NCBI GenBank assembly: GCA_036498265.1
Contig: DASYFT010000030.1
Span: 62,001-126,000 of the forward strand
Direction of reading: 5' to 3'
DNA: 64,000 nt
From: Palsa-744 sp036498265
GTDB lineage: Bacteria; Actinomycetota; Thermoleophilia; Solirubrobacterales; Solirubrobacteraceae
A program made the translations under genes and the position numbers. Positions 7,917-15,125 of this stretch are shown in pieces (the stretch's first letter is position 1; each line of letters opens with the position of its first letter). The notes beneath the pieces were generated by a model that ran no database searches, had not been told where the DNA came from, and saw only the letters and a list, made by a program, of their open reading frames with translations.

Positions 7917-9455
7917 TCACTCCGCGTTGCGGAACAGCGCGATCAGCGTCATCGCCAGGATCTTCAGGTCCAGGCCGAGCGACCAGTTGGCGATGTAGTA
8001 GTTGTCCCACTCGACCCGTTCGGCGAGCGAGGTCTGGCCGCGGAGTCCATGGACCTGTGCCCAGCCGGTGATGCCGGACTTGACACGATGACGGTCGCCG
8101 TAGCGGACGATGTCCTGCCTGAACAGCTCGACGAATTCGGGACGCTCGGGCCGCGGCCCGACGAGGCTCATCTCGCCGCGCAGGACGTTCAGGAGCTGGG
8201 GCAGCTCGTCCAGGGAGGTGCTGCGCAGAAAGCGGCCGACTGCCGTGCGGCGGTCCTCACCCTCCACGCCACCCGGTGCGGTGTCCCCGCCGAGCAGGAA
8301 GTCGAGGGCGGTCGCGTCTTCCTCGCCGGCGTCGCCATCGCCGTGCTGCATCCGCATCGAACGGAACTTGTAGAAGTCGAACACCTTGCCGTCCCGTCCC
8401 ACGCGGCGCTGGCTGAAGAGCGCCGGGCCCGGCGAGCTGAGGCGCACCGCCACGGCAGCGCACAGCAGGATCGGAGACAGGACGATCAGGAGCGCCAGCG
8501 CGAGCACGCGGTCGAGCGCGTGCTTGAGCGTGAACTGCAGGCCGTCGGGATCCACGGCGGCGAAGGACATCAGCGGCAGGCCGCCGACCGTGTCGTAGCC
8601 GACTCGGTGGTTGATCGTGTCGAACATGCGGGGCACCACCGAGACGTCGACGCCCAGCTCCTGGCAGAGCTGGATCAGACGGCTGACGCGCGCATCGGCG
8701 ACCGAGGAGAAGGCGACGATCAGGTGCCTGACACCGGTGCGATGGACGGTCTCCTCGAGATCCTCGACGGTGCCGAGCACGGCGACGTCGCGGCCACCGA
8801 CCTCGGCGACCGAACGGGGGTCCTCGTCCAGGAAGCCGATCGGAACGAGGCCGTACTCCGGGTGGCTCTCCAGCCGGCGGGCGACCTGGGCTCCGACGAC
8901 GCCGGCACCCATGATCAGCACGGGCTTGCCCACCAGCCGGCGGACACGGGCCCAGCCCTGGGTGAGCGACAGGATCACGCGCCCGAGACCGACGCCGATG
9001 AGCGCCAGCAGCCAGGCTCTCAGCCAGTCACCCTGGCTGGGGACCTCGCCGTTGGCGAACATGCCGATCACCGCGACCGCCATCGCGGCGATCGAGACCG
9101 CGCTGACGACGGGGATAACGCCGTCCAGCAGTAGCGCCCTCAGGCGCCTGCGGTAGAGACCGCGCAGGTAGAAGAGGAGCATCACGAGCGGCGGCAGGGC
9201 CAGCAGCGGCGCGGTGACGGCCGTCGGGTTCAGCGCCGAGCCGAACCCACGCAGCGCGACGACCACGGCGACGCAGAGGGCCAGGAAGTCCACGATCGGG
9301 CGCAGCACGACCCAGCCGGGCCCCTCGAGCGCCCACTGCAGGGGGCCGCGAAAGCTTCCGCGCAGGAGGGCGCGCGGCGACGGGGCACCGTGGGACAGCT
9401 CGCCGTGGAGCGGCAGAGCCGTCGATGTTTGCTGGGCGATTCTCGGGCTATCCAT
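7917..9455 (-). CDS. Polyprenyl-phosphate sugar-1-phosphate transferase (WbaP/WcaJ-type)
   Basis: A 512-residue initiating glycosyltransferase. The N-terminal part has four to five membrane helices, then a Rossmann-like domain (KPVLIMGAGVVGAQVARRL, then FLDEDPRSV). The C-terminal bacterial sugar transferase domain starts around residue 325 (ALDRVLALALLIVLSPI) and has FYKFRSMR, the D-E-L-P-Q-L-x-N-V-L-x-G-E-M-S-L-V-G-P-R-P core and GITGWAQVHG. It transfers hexose-1-phosphate from an NDP-sugar to undecaprenyl phosphate, the first committed step of a glycan repeat unit. It lies 18 nt after the small secreted-protein gene, in the same transcription unit. A second such enzyme is at 34808-36424. 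Confidence 0.95.
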   Translation of the reverse strand: MDSPRIAQQTSTALPLHGELSHGAPSPRALLRGSFRGPLQWALEGPGWVVLRPIVDFLALCVAVVVALRGFGSALNPTAVTAPLLALPPLVMLLFYLRGLYRRRLRALLLDGVIPVVSAVSIAAMAVAVIGMFANGEVPSQGDWLRAWLLALIGVGLGRVILSLTQGWARVRRLVGKPVLIMGAGVVGAQVARRLESHPEYGLVPIGFLDEDPRSVAEVGGRDVAVLGTVEDLEETVHRTGVRHLIVAFSSVADARVSRLIQLCQELGVDVSVVPRMFDTINHRVGYDTVGGLPLMSFAAVDPDGLQFTLKHALDRVLALALLIVLSPILLCAAVAVRLSSPGPALFSQRRVGRDGKVFDFYKFRSMRMQHGDGDAGEEDATALDFLLGGDTAPGGVEGEDRRTAVGRFLRSTSLDELPQLLNVLRGEMSLVGPRPERPEFVELFRQDIVRYGDRHRVKSGITGWAQVHGLRGQTSLAERVEWDNYYIANWSLGLDLKILAMTLIALFRNAE

Positions 9456-9473
9456 TCGCAGGGCGTCCCTGTC

Positions 9474-10037
9474 CTACTCAGTTCCTCGGGTCTGGCGACC
9501 GATCCCTTTAGCGGCCCGGGCCCCGCTTGCACCTTCGCCTCGCACCAGTTGCCTGGTCAGCAGTGCCGTGAGAATCAGCCCGCCCAGGGCCAGGATCATG
9601 TACAGCAGGTCGGCGCCCGAGACGCCGAGGGCGCCGGAGCCGCCCGCCGCCGAGCGCGCGAGGCTTGGAACGGGCTGGTAGATGGGGGCGCTCGACGGTG
9701 CGAGCCGGCCGCCGTGCTTCGGCGGCTTGTGCCGGGCTACGGCGGAGGGCCTCGAGTGGCGGCCGGGCGAGGATGCGGAGCCGGGTTCCTGCACGGCGGT
9801 CGCTGGAGCGGCCAGGTGGGCGAGGCTCGCCGTTCCAGAGCCACCGCCGCCGCTGGAGCCCCCGCCGCCGCGGTTCGAGGGGCCGTTGAGAAACGTCGAG
9901 CCGAGGATCGCCTGGTTGCCCTCCCCGGGGCCGCCGTATCCGCTGAGCAACGAGCTGGCCGCGGCGGTCGAGGGGACCGCGAGGAGCGTGACCGCCGCGA
10001 CGGTCAGCATTGGGTTGAGCATACGCCGGCGTGTCAT
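9474..10037 (-). CDS. Small secreted, membrane-anchored Gly/Ser/Pro-rich protein
   Basis: A 187-residue protein of unknown family. It has an N-terminal signal peptide (LTVAAVTLLAVPSTAAAS), a low-complexity extracytoplasmic part rich in Gly, Ser and Pro including RGGGGSSGGGGSG, then LGVSGADLL directly before a single C-terminal membrane helix (LYMILALGGLILTALL) and a basic tail. The layout resembles a sortase-type sorting signal with a degenerate LPXTG-like motif (LGVSG), but the tail after the helix is longer than usual. It lies between an O-antigen-ligase-like gene and an initiating sugar transferase, and a protein of the same layout is encoded at 30175-30702 beside the second ligase-like gene. 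It could be a glycan acceptor or ligase partner; that is inference. Confidence 0.7.
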   Translation of the reverse strand: MTRRRMLNPMLTVAAVTLLAVPSTAAASSLLSGYGGPGEGNQAILGSTFLNGPSNRGGGGSSGGGGSGTASLAHLAAPATAVQEPGSASSPGRHSRPSAVARHKPPKHGGRLAPSSAPIYQPVPSLARSAAGGSGALGVSGADLLYMILALGGLILTALLTRQLVRGEGASGARAAKGIGRQTRGTE

Positions 10038-10222
10038 GCGTCCCTACCTTGGGTTCCCTTCCCTGGCTCGAGCAAACGATGTCACTCTCCTTGCCACGTG
10101 ATCGTCATCGCCCCCCACCACCGATTGGCGAAGCACTTGGGCGCTTCCGCACACCGCGCTCGGACAATCGACGACGGATCAGCGGCACACGCTACAGAAC
10201 GTTCGGGCCTGTGTCGAGTAAA

Positions 10223-10246
10223 CGGACTCCGTCCGACAAAAAAATT
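10223..10246. promoter_or_regulatory. CGGAC-tcc-GTCCG dyad followed by an A-tract
   Basis: A 5-bp perfect dyad (10223-10235) is followed at once by ACAAAAAAATT, the most AT-rich run in this neighbourhood. It sits between the ligase-like gene and the secreted-protein gene. For the minus-strand genes the T-run precedes the dyad, which is the wrong order for an intrinsic terminator. A protein-binding site or upstream promoter element is as likely. The rest of the 217-bp gap (10038-10254) holds nothing I recognise. Confidence 0.3.
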
Positions 10247-10254
10247 GCGGCGGC

Positions 10255-12285
10255 TCATCCCAGCTCGTGAGCTTTCAGCAGGATCAGGCGGTTCAGTTCT
10301 GCCACGCTTACACGCTCGCCGGCGCGGGACAGGCGTAGAGCCTCCCGCGTGAGCGAGTCCCGGGGATTGAGACGAGCGGCACGAGCCAGCAGCCGATCGG
10401 CCGACGCGCGGTCTCCCCTGGTCGAGGCGATCGCGCCGCGCTCCAGCGTGGCGTAGGCGTCGCCGGGGGTGCGGCCGAGGGCCAGCCGGAACTGGTGATC
10501 GGCCCGCGCGAGTTCGCCATAGCGGAGCGCGATGCTGCCCGCGACCAGATACGCCTCGTCGCTCAGCGGGTTCAGCCCCGCGGCTTCGTCCAGGCGGTTG
10601 TAGGCGGCCGCTCGAGCGTGCGTCCAGATGTGAGCCGCATCCTGGACCTCCAGCCGGCTCAGCCACGGGGCGGCCAGCGAGGCGGCCGCGGCAAGCGCCG
10701 TGAGCGAGCCCGTGAGAAGCAGGGCAAGACGGGTGCGGCGCCCCTGCATCACGCCGCCGCGAGCCGGCTCGCCGGCGTCGACCGTGCCACGGGGCGCCAG
10801 CGAGCAGGCCAGCCCGAGCAGCGCGAAGGCCGGCGCGCCCAGGCCCGCGAACTCCCAGAACCAGTCGAAGGAGCCGTGCACGAGCCAGTACGCGAACCCT
10901 CCCAATGCCGCTGCAGCGACCGCCCGCGCCAGCGGGTCGGCCCTGCGCAGGGACAGGCCGGCCGCCAGCAGCGCCGCCGCGAGTCCCGCGACCGCCAGCA
11001 ATGCCCCCACCAGGCCGGTCTGCGCGAGTACGCGCAGCTCCACGCTGTGCGGGTAGTGCGGCGTCTCGCTGCTTTGCCCTTTCGCCAGGTACTGCTGCTG
11101 GAAGTTGTCGGCTCCGATCCCGGCGACCGGATGGGCGGCGAACTCGTCCAGGGCGACGCGGTAGAAGTCGTAGCGGTTGCTGCCGAGGCCGCTGACGAGC
11201 CTGCTGCCCGTCGTTCGCGTGGCGTAGCCGCCCTTGAAGCTGTTCCAGGTGTGACGGATCCGCGTCACCGGGTTGCCGGCCGCCGCCAGCCCACCGGCGA
11301 CAACGACCAGTAGCGTCCCGATCGCCGCCGCGCCGAGCGCCTTCCGCAGCCGCCCGGCGGACCCCGGGGAGAGGACGAGCCTGCTCTCGAGCGCCGCGCC
11401 GAGCGCCACCGCCAGCCCGACCGCGACGGCCGCCAGGAAGATCGTCGTGACGGCGTTGTGAAGCGTGGCCGGCACGACAGCGCCGTCGCGCAGGTGATTG
11501 CCGACCCGCAGCACCGCGGGTGCGGCAGCTGCGATGCCGGCGGCCACGGGCACCAGCACGGCGAACGTGCGCAGGCGCCCGGGCAGCAGCGCGAAGACGA
11601 GCGCGAGCATGACCGGCGTCGCGTAGAGCGACCCGCGGCTCTGGCTCAGCAGGGCCACGCCCGCGAGCGTCACCGCGCTGGCGGCGAGAAGGCCCCGCAG
11701 GGCCCAGTGCAGCCGCTCGCTGCGAGCAAGCAGGACCGCCGGCCAGGCGGCAATGAGCCATTGCGCCGCGTTGGCGTTCGGGTAGCCGGTCGGGTCGACG
11801 AGTCGCCCGTCGGGCATCAGGCCCCTGAGGGCGCCGGCGCTCGCCGAGTCCAGGTGCAGGGCCGTGTAGGCGGCGAGGCCCGTGAGCGCGAGCGTCCACA
11901 GGACCACCATGAGCGCGGCCGTCTCGCCTCGCTGGGGCCATGCCGCGAACAGCACGAACACCAGGAGGTAGAGCAGCGTCCGGTTGGCCCCTTCCCAGGC
12001 GTCTCCGGGCACCGACGCCCACAGGATCGAGAGGTAGCTGAGGGCGGTGTAACCCGCGAGGCAGGCGACCGCGACCCGGACGGCAGGTGGAGCAGTCGCC
12101 GGCCTCAGGCCCATGAGGCCGACGGAGAGCACCACGAGCGCGAGCACGATCAGGCCCCCGGGGCCCCAATGGGTGACGGGGTAGCCCGCCTGGTCGGTCG
12201 CCCAGATGACGAACAAGGTCAGCGCCGCAAGCGCCGGCACCGTTACGGGTGCCTCGCGCAGCGCGCCCGTGAGCTTGCTCCTCAT
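10255..12285 (-). CDS. O-antigen ligase/polymerase (Wzy/WaaL-like) with C-terminal TPR-like domain
   Basis: A 676-residue polytopic membrane protein with about twelve helices and the Wzy_C core: HPVAGIGADNF, then HYPHSVELRVLAQTGLVGA, with the catalytic-type His in the large periplasmic loop. The last 150 residues are soluble and helical, with repeat-like stretches (AAAYNRLDEAAGLNPLS, then RADHQFRLALGRTPGDAYATLERGAIA), consistent with TPRs. The family polymerises undecaprenyl-linked repeat units or transfers glycan to lipid or protein acceptors. ATG at 12285 is chosen over GTG at 12294 because a minus-strand TATTGT box (12293-12298) lies 7 nt upstream and would overlap the GTG. It heads a unit with the small secreted protein and the initiating transferase. 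Confidence 0.88.
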   Translation of the reverse strand: MRSKLTGALREAPVTVPALAALTLFVIWATDQAGYPVTHWGPGGLIVLALVVLSVGLMGLRPATAPPAVRVAVACLAGYTALSYLSILWASVPGDAWEGANRTLLYLLVFVLFAAWPQRGETAALMVVLWTLALTGLAAYTALHLDSASAGALRGLMPDGRLVDPTGYPNANAAQWLIAAWPAVLLARSERLHWALRGLLAASAVTLAGVALLSQSRGSLYATPVMLALVFALLPGRLRTFAVLVPVAAGIAAAAPAVLRVGNHLRDGAVVPATLHNAVTTIFLAAVAVGLAVALGAALESRLVLSPGSAGRLRKALGAAAIGTLLVVVAGGLAAAGNPVTRIRHTWNSFKGGYATRTTGSRLVSGLGSNRYDFYRVALDEFAAHPVAGIGADNFQQQYLAKGQSSETPHYPHSVELRVLAQTGLVGALLAVAGLAAALLAAGLSLRRADPLARAVAAAALGGFAYWLVHGSFDWFWEFAGLGAPAFALLGLACSLAPRGTVDAGEPARGGVMQGRRTRLALLLTGSLTALAAAASLAAPWLSRLEVQDAAHIWTHARAAAYNRLDEAAGLNPLSDEAYLVAGSIALRYGELARADHQFRLALGRTPGDAYATLERGAIASTRGDRASADRLLARAARLNPRDSLTREALRLSRAGERVSVAELNRLILLKAHELG

Positions 12286-12292
12286 CGCGGGC

Positions 12293-12300
12293 ACAATAAT
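12293..12300. promoter_or_regulatory. Overlapping divergent -10 boxes
   Basis: The 8-bp sequence ACAATAAT contains TATTGT on the minus strand (12298-12293, 7 nt before ATG 12285) and AATAAT on the plus strand (12295-12300, 7 nt before GTG 12308). One AT-rich core can thus serve both divergent genes as leaderless promoters. Confidence 0.45.
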
Positions 12301-12307
12301 CCCCGGG

Positions 12308-13096
12308 GTGTCCGACTCAGCCGACCTCGTCGCCTTCTACGACGATGCCTACTCGACCGGCCGCTCCGAGGCGGAGCTCTACTCCCGCTGGCGCGCACTC
12401 GGAGCGGTGGGCAAGGCAGACCACGTGATCGCGCTGTGCCGGCGGGTCGGCATCGCGCCGAGCTCGACGCTGGAGATCGGCTGCGGCGACGGCGCCCTCC
12501 TGTCAGAGCTCCATCGCCGGGGCTTCGGGGGCCGCCTGTCCGGCCTCGAGATCACAGATGCGGCGGTCCGCCTTGCCCGCGAGCGCCCGGAGATCGACGC
12601 GGTGGACCGCTATGACGGCCTCCACATCGCCGCCCCCGACGGCGCCCACGACCTGGGTCTGCTCTCGCACGTGCTCGAGCACGTGGCGGACCCCGCGGCG
12701 CTTGTCAGGGAAGCCGCGCGCACCTCCCGCGCGGTGCTCTTCGAGGTGCCACTGGAGGCGAACTGGTCCGCCCGGCGTCCCCGCAAGCGTGAGCACGCCA
12801 CCGAGGTCGGACACCTGCAACGCCTGGATCTGGCCGCGGCCCGAGCGATGATCGCCGGCGCGGGGCTCTCGCGGGCAGGCGAGCTGGAGGATCCGCTGCC
12901 GCTAGCGGTTCACCGTTTCTTCGCGGCGACCGCGACAGGCCAGGCTGCCGCGAGCGCCAGGTGGGCGGTGCGGGCGAGCCTCCACCGCGCCTCGCCGGGC
13001 CTGGCCCGGCGCCTGTTCACCGTCCACTACGCCTGCCTCTGCCTGCCGCCGGCCGGGTGGCACCCGCGAACAGCAGCGCCAGAACGCGACCCATGA
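12308..13096 (+). CDS. SAM-dependent class I methyltransferase
   Basis: A 262-residue Rossmann methyltransferase. Motif I is SSTLEIGCGDGALLSELH, followed by SGLEITDAAVRLARE for the acidic residue after strand 2, and LLSHVLEHVADPAALVREAA, typical of Methyltransf_11/12 enzymes. GTG at 12308 is chosen because it follows AATAAT by 7 nt and leaves a normal N-terminus (VSDSADLVAFYDDAYS). The upstream extension is antisense to the ligase gene. The substrate is unknown; sugar or lipid modification fits the locus. Its last 80 nt overlap the 3' end of the convergent tetR gene. Confidence 0.85.
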   Translation: MSDSADLVAFYDDAYSTGRSEAELYSRWRALGAVGKADHVIALCRRVGIAPSSTLEIGCGDGALLSELHRRGFGGRLSGLEITDAAVRLARERPEIDAVDRYDGLHIAAPDGAHDLGLLSHVLEHVADPAALVREAARTSRAVLFEVPLEANWSARRPRKREHATEVGHLQRLDLAAARAMIAGAGLSRAGELEDPLPLAVHRFFAATATGQAAASARWAVRASLHRASPGLARRLFTVHYACLCLPPAGWHPRTAAPERDP

Positions 13097-13703
13097 GCTC
13101 GTCGGGGACGGCATCGGGGTCGGCGAGCTTCTGGCGCGCTATGCCGTCGGCGAGGGCGTCGATCGCGACCGCCAGCTGCTCGGGCGGGATGTCGAGTTCG
13201 AGGTCGAACTCGCGGACGCTCTCCGCGATCAGCTTGGTGAGGACCTCGCGCATGTGCGCGAACTGCTCGGCCACCTTCGGGCGGATCTCCGCGTCGCGCA
13301 CGCCGTAGGCCCAGAACTCCATGAACAGGAGCAGCAGGTCCGGCTCGCGCTCGATCATCGTCATCCACCGCCGGGCGCCGCCGGTGGCGCGCTCCGACAC
13401 CGACGCGCGCTCGCGCACGGCCTCGGAGATCTCACGCGCGTGCTCGTCGATTTCACGCTCCATGAGCACCAGGAACAGGTCCTCCTTGCCGTCGAAGTTG
13501 GAGTAGAGGGCGCCGGTGGAGAACCCCGCCATCGAAGCGATCTCCTCCACCGATGCGCCATGGAAGCCGCTGCGCGCGAACACACGGCGGGCCGCGGCGA
13601 GCAGGCGCTGGCGGGTGTGCGCCTTGCTCTGCTCGCGGGTCAGACGCGTCCCCGCCGTCCCGGTCGCCGAGCCAGCCGTAGCGGTCGTCTCGATTGTCTC
13701 CAT
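13017..13703 (-). CDS. TetR/AcrR-family transcriptional regulator
   Basis: A 228-residue TetR protein. The N-terminal HTH is clear: RQRLLAAARRVFARSGFHGASVEEIASMAGFSTGALYSNFDGKEDLF, ending in the canonical Y-x2-F-x2-K-E-x-L turn. The C-terminal half is the helical ligand-binding and dimer domain (WMTMIEREPDLLLLFMEFW). It is divergent from the oxidase/SCP2 gene with 77 bp between the start codons, and that gap holds a 14-of-16 palindrome, so it very likely represses both itself and the oxidase in response to a lipid-like ligand. The N-terminal 20 residues are a low-complexity Thr/Ala extension. The 3' end overlaps the convergent methyltransferase gene by 80 nt. Confidence 0.95.
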   Translation of the reverse strand: METIETTATAGSATGTAGTRLTREQSKAHTRQRLLAAARRVFARSGFHGASVEEIASMAGFSTGALYSNFDGKEDLFLVLMEREIDEHAREISEAVRERASVSERATGGARRWMTMIEREPDLLLLFMEFWAYGVRDAEIRPKVAEQFAHMREVLTKLIAESVREFDLELDIPPEQLAVAIDALADGIARQKLADPDAVPDELMGRVLALLFAGATRPAAGRGRRSGR

Positions 13704-13728
13704 ACACCAATCCTACTTGCAGAGCGCC

Positions 13729-13744
13729 CGCTATTGCGATAGCG
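13729..13744. promoter_or_regulatory. Palindrome CGCTATTGCGATAGCG, candidate TetR operator
   Basis: This 16-bp sequence matches its reverse complement at 14 positions and lies between the divergent tetR and oxidase start codons. A second, weaker dyad (GATAGCG-tc-CGTTATC type, 13738-13753) overlaps it, which could allow two dimers to bind. Confidence 0.6.
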
Positions 13745-13768
13745 TCCGTTATCCGAACATACGCCGAT

Positions 13769-13773
13769 AGGAG
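13769..13773 (+). promoter_or_regulatory. Shine-Dalgarno AGGAG for the oxidase/SCP2 gene
   Basis: AGGAG lies 7 nt before the ATG at 13781 and selects this start over longer in-frame possibilities beginning at 13694, which would cover the operator. Confidence 0.75.
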
Positions 13774-13780
13774 CAGCCCC

Positions 13781-15100
13781 ATGGCGACCGCCACCCCGCC
13801 CTCCCGCTCGACCGATCCCAGCCTGGCCAGCCTTCCCACCGACGCCATCTCCTACGCGGACCTCTACGCGCGCTGGGAGCGCGGGAACTGGCGTGCCACC
13901 GAGCTCGACTTCACCGAGGACGCCCGCCAGTGGCGCGAGGACTTCACCGATTTCGAGCGCCAGGCGGCGCTGTGGAACTACTGCCTCTTCTTCTGGGGAG
14001 AGGACGCGGTGGCCGACAACCTCTCCCCCTACATCGACGCGGCTCCGCTCGAGGAGCAGAAGTACTTCCTCACGACGCAGCAGGTGGACGAGGCTCGCCA
14101 CGCGGTGTTCTTCAAGCGCTTCATGCAGGAGGTCTGCGAGATCGGCGACGGCTCGATGTCGAGCGGTCTGAGTGCTATCAAGCCGCAGCTCACATCCGGC
14201 TTCCGCCGGATCTTCGACCGCCTCGACCGGATGGCTGACGAACTTCGCGCCGACCGCTCGCCGGCCAAACTGGCGGCGGCGGTGACGCTCTACCACATCG
14301 TCATCGAGTCGGCCCTGGCCCAGCCCGGCCAGCACTTCATCTGCAGCTATCTCGAGGAACGCGACCAGCTGCCGGCCTTCCGGGAGGGAATGGAGAACAT
14401 CGCCGCCGACGAGCAGCGCCACATCGGCTTCGGGGTCAAGCTTCTCTCGGACCTCAACCGGGAAGACCCCGTGCGGGTTCCCAGGGCCGTGTCGGCGATC
14501 CTCCGGGACGTCACCCGCTACACCGCGCAGGTCCTGATGCCGCCTGGGTGGGACGAGCGTTACCTGACGGTCTTCAACTACACCTTCGACAAGGTCGGAG
14601 TCGAGGGTCTCACTTCGATGACGACGAAGCTTCGCTCCGCCGGCCTGGCAATCGACACCCTGCCGGGCCCACCGCTGCTGCCGCCGGGCCTGTCGGCGCT
14701 CGAGATCTCGCAGCGGGGCCGCGCGCTCGCCAAAGCGGGAGTGATCGGGGTGCGCGAAGGGCCCTCGAGCCGCGACCCCGAGACGGTGGCGATGCTGTTC
14801 GACACGATCGCCCGCCAGGTCAACCCGAACCACGGGCTCAAGCGGCCGGCGACGTTCCAGTGGGAGTTCACCGACCCGGACGTCCCGTCCTGGCACCTCA
14901 CGGTCGAGAACGGTTCGAGCTCCGTCCGGGAAGGGGCGGCCCCCAAGCCGGATCTGCGCCTGCGCCTCTCCTACCAGGACTGGGTGGACATCGTCGGCGA
15001 GCGCCTGGACCCGCTCCGTGCAGTGGCCACCGGACGGCTGCGCCCGCGCGGCACCCCGATGGCGCTGGCGCGCCTCGGGAAGGTGTTCCCCCGAGGCTGA
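13781..15100 (+). CDS. R2-like ferritin-fold di-metal oxidase fused to an SCP2 sterol-carrier domain
   Basis: A 439-residue two-domain protein. Residues ~30-300 are a four-helix ferritin-like fold related to ribonucleotide reductase R2 and R2-like ligand-binding oxidases. Metal ligands are visible as the Glu of LFFWGEDAVADN, E-x2-H in QQVDEARHAVFFK and E-x2-H in IAADEQRHIGFG. Residues ~325-439 look like an SCP2 domain (TFQWEFTDPDVPSWHLTVENG, then PDLRLRLSYQDWVDIVGERLDP). Joining a di-metal oxidation centre to a lipid-carrier domain suggests oxidation, hydroxylation or desaturation of a fatty acyl or sterol-like substrate. Regulation by the divergent TetR via the 13729-13744 palindrome is likely. 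No radical-generating RNR partner is nearby, so nucleotide reduction is unlikely. Confidence 0.82.
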   Translation: MATATPPSRSTDPSLASLPTDAISYADLYARWERGNWRATELDFTEDARQWREDFTDFERQAALWNYCLFFWGEDAVADNLSPYIDAAPLEEQKYFLTTQQVDEARHAVFFKRFMQEVCEIGDGSMSSGLSAIKPQLTSGFRRIFDRLDRMADELRADRSPAKLAAAVTLYHIVIESALAQPGQHFICSYLEERDQLPAFREGMENIAADEQRHIGFGVKLLSDLNREDPVRVPRAVSAILRDVTRYTAQVLMPPGWDERYLTVFNYTFDKVGVEGLTSMTTKLRSAGLAIDTLPGPPLLPPGLSALEISQRGRALAKAGVIGVREGPSSRDPETVAMLFDTIARQVNPNHGLKRPATFQWEFTDPDVPSWHLTVENGSSSVREGAAPKPDLRLRLSYQDWVDIVGERLDPLRAVATGRLRPRGTPMALARLGKVFPRG

Positions 15101-15125
15101 GCGCGCGCCGGGGAGCCGGGACGGG

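Noticed and set aside
10223..10246. Intrinsic terminator of the ligase gene
   Set aside because: On the minus strand the T-run comes before the dyad, the reverse of terminator order.
10082..12169. Long ORF antisense to or out of frame with the O-antigen ligase gene
   Set aside because: Arg/Ala/Pro-rich composition with no domain signals; a GC-rich shadow of the membrane-protein gene.
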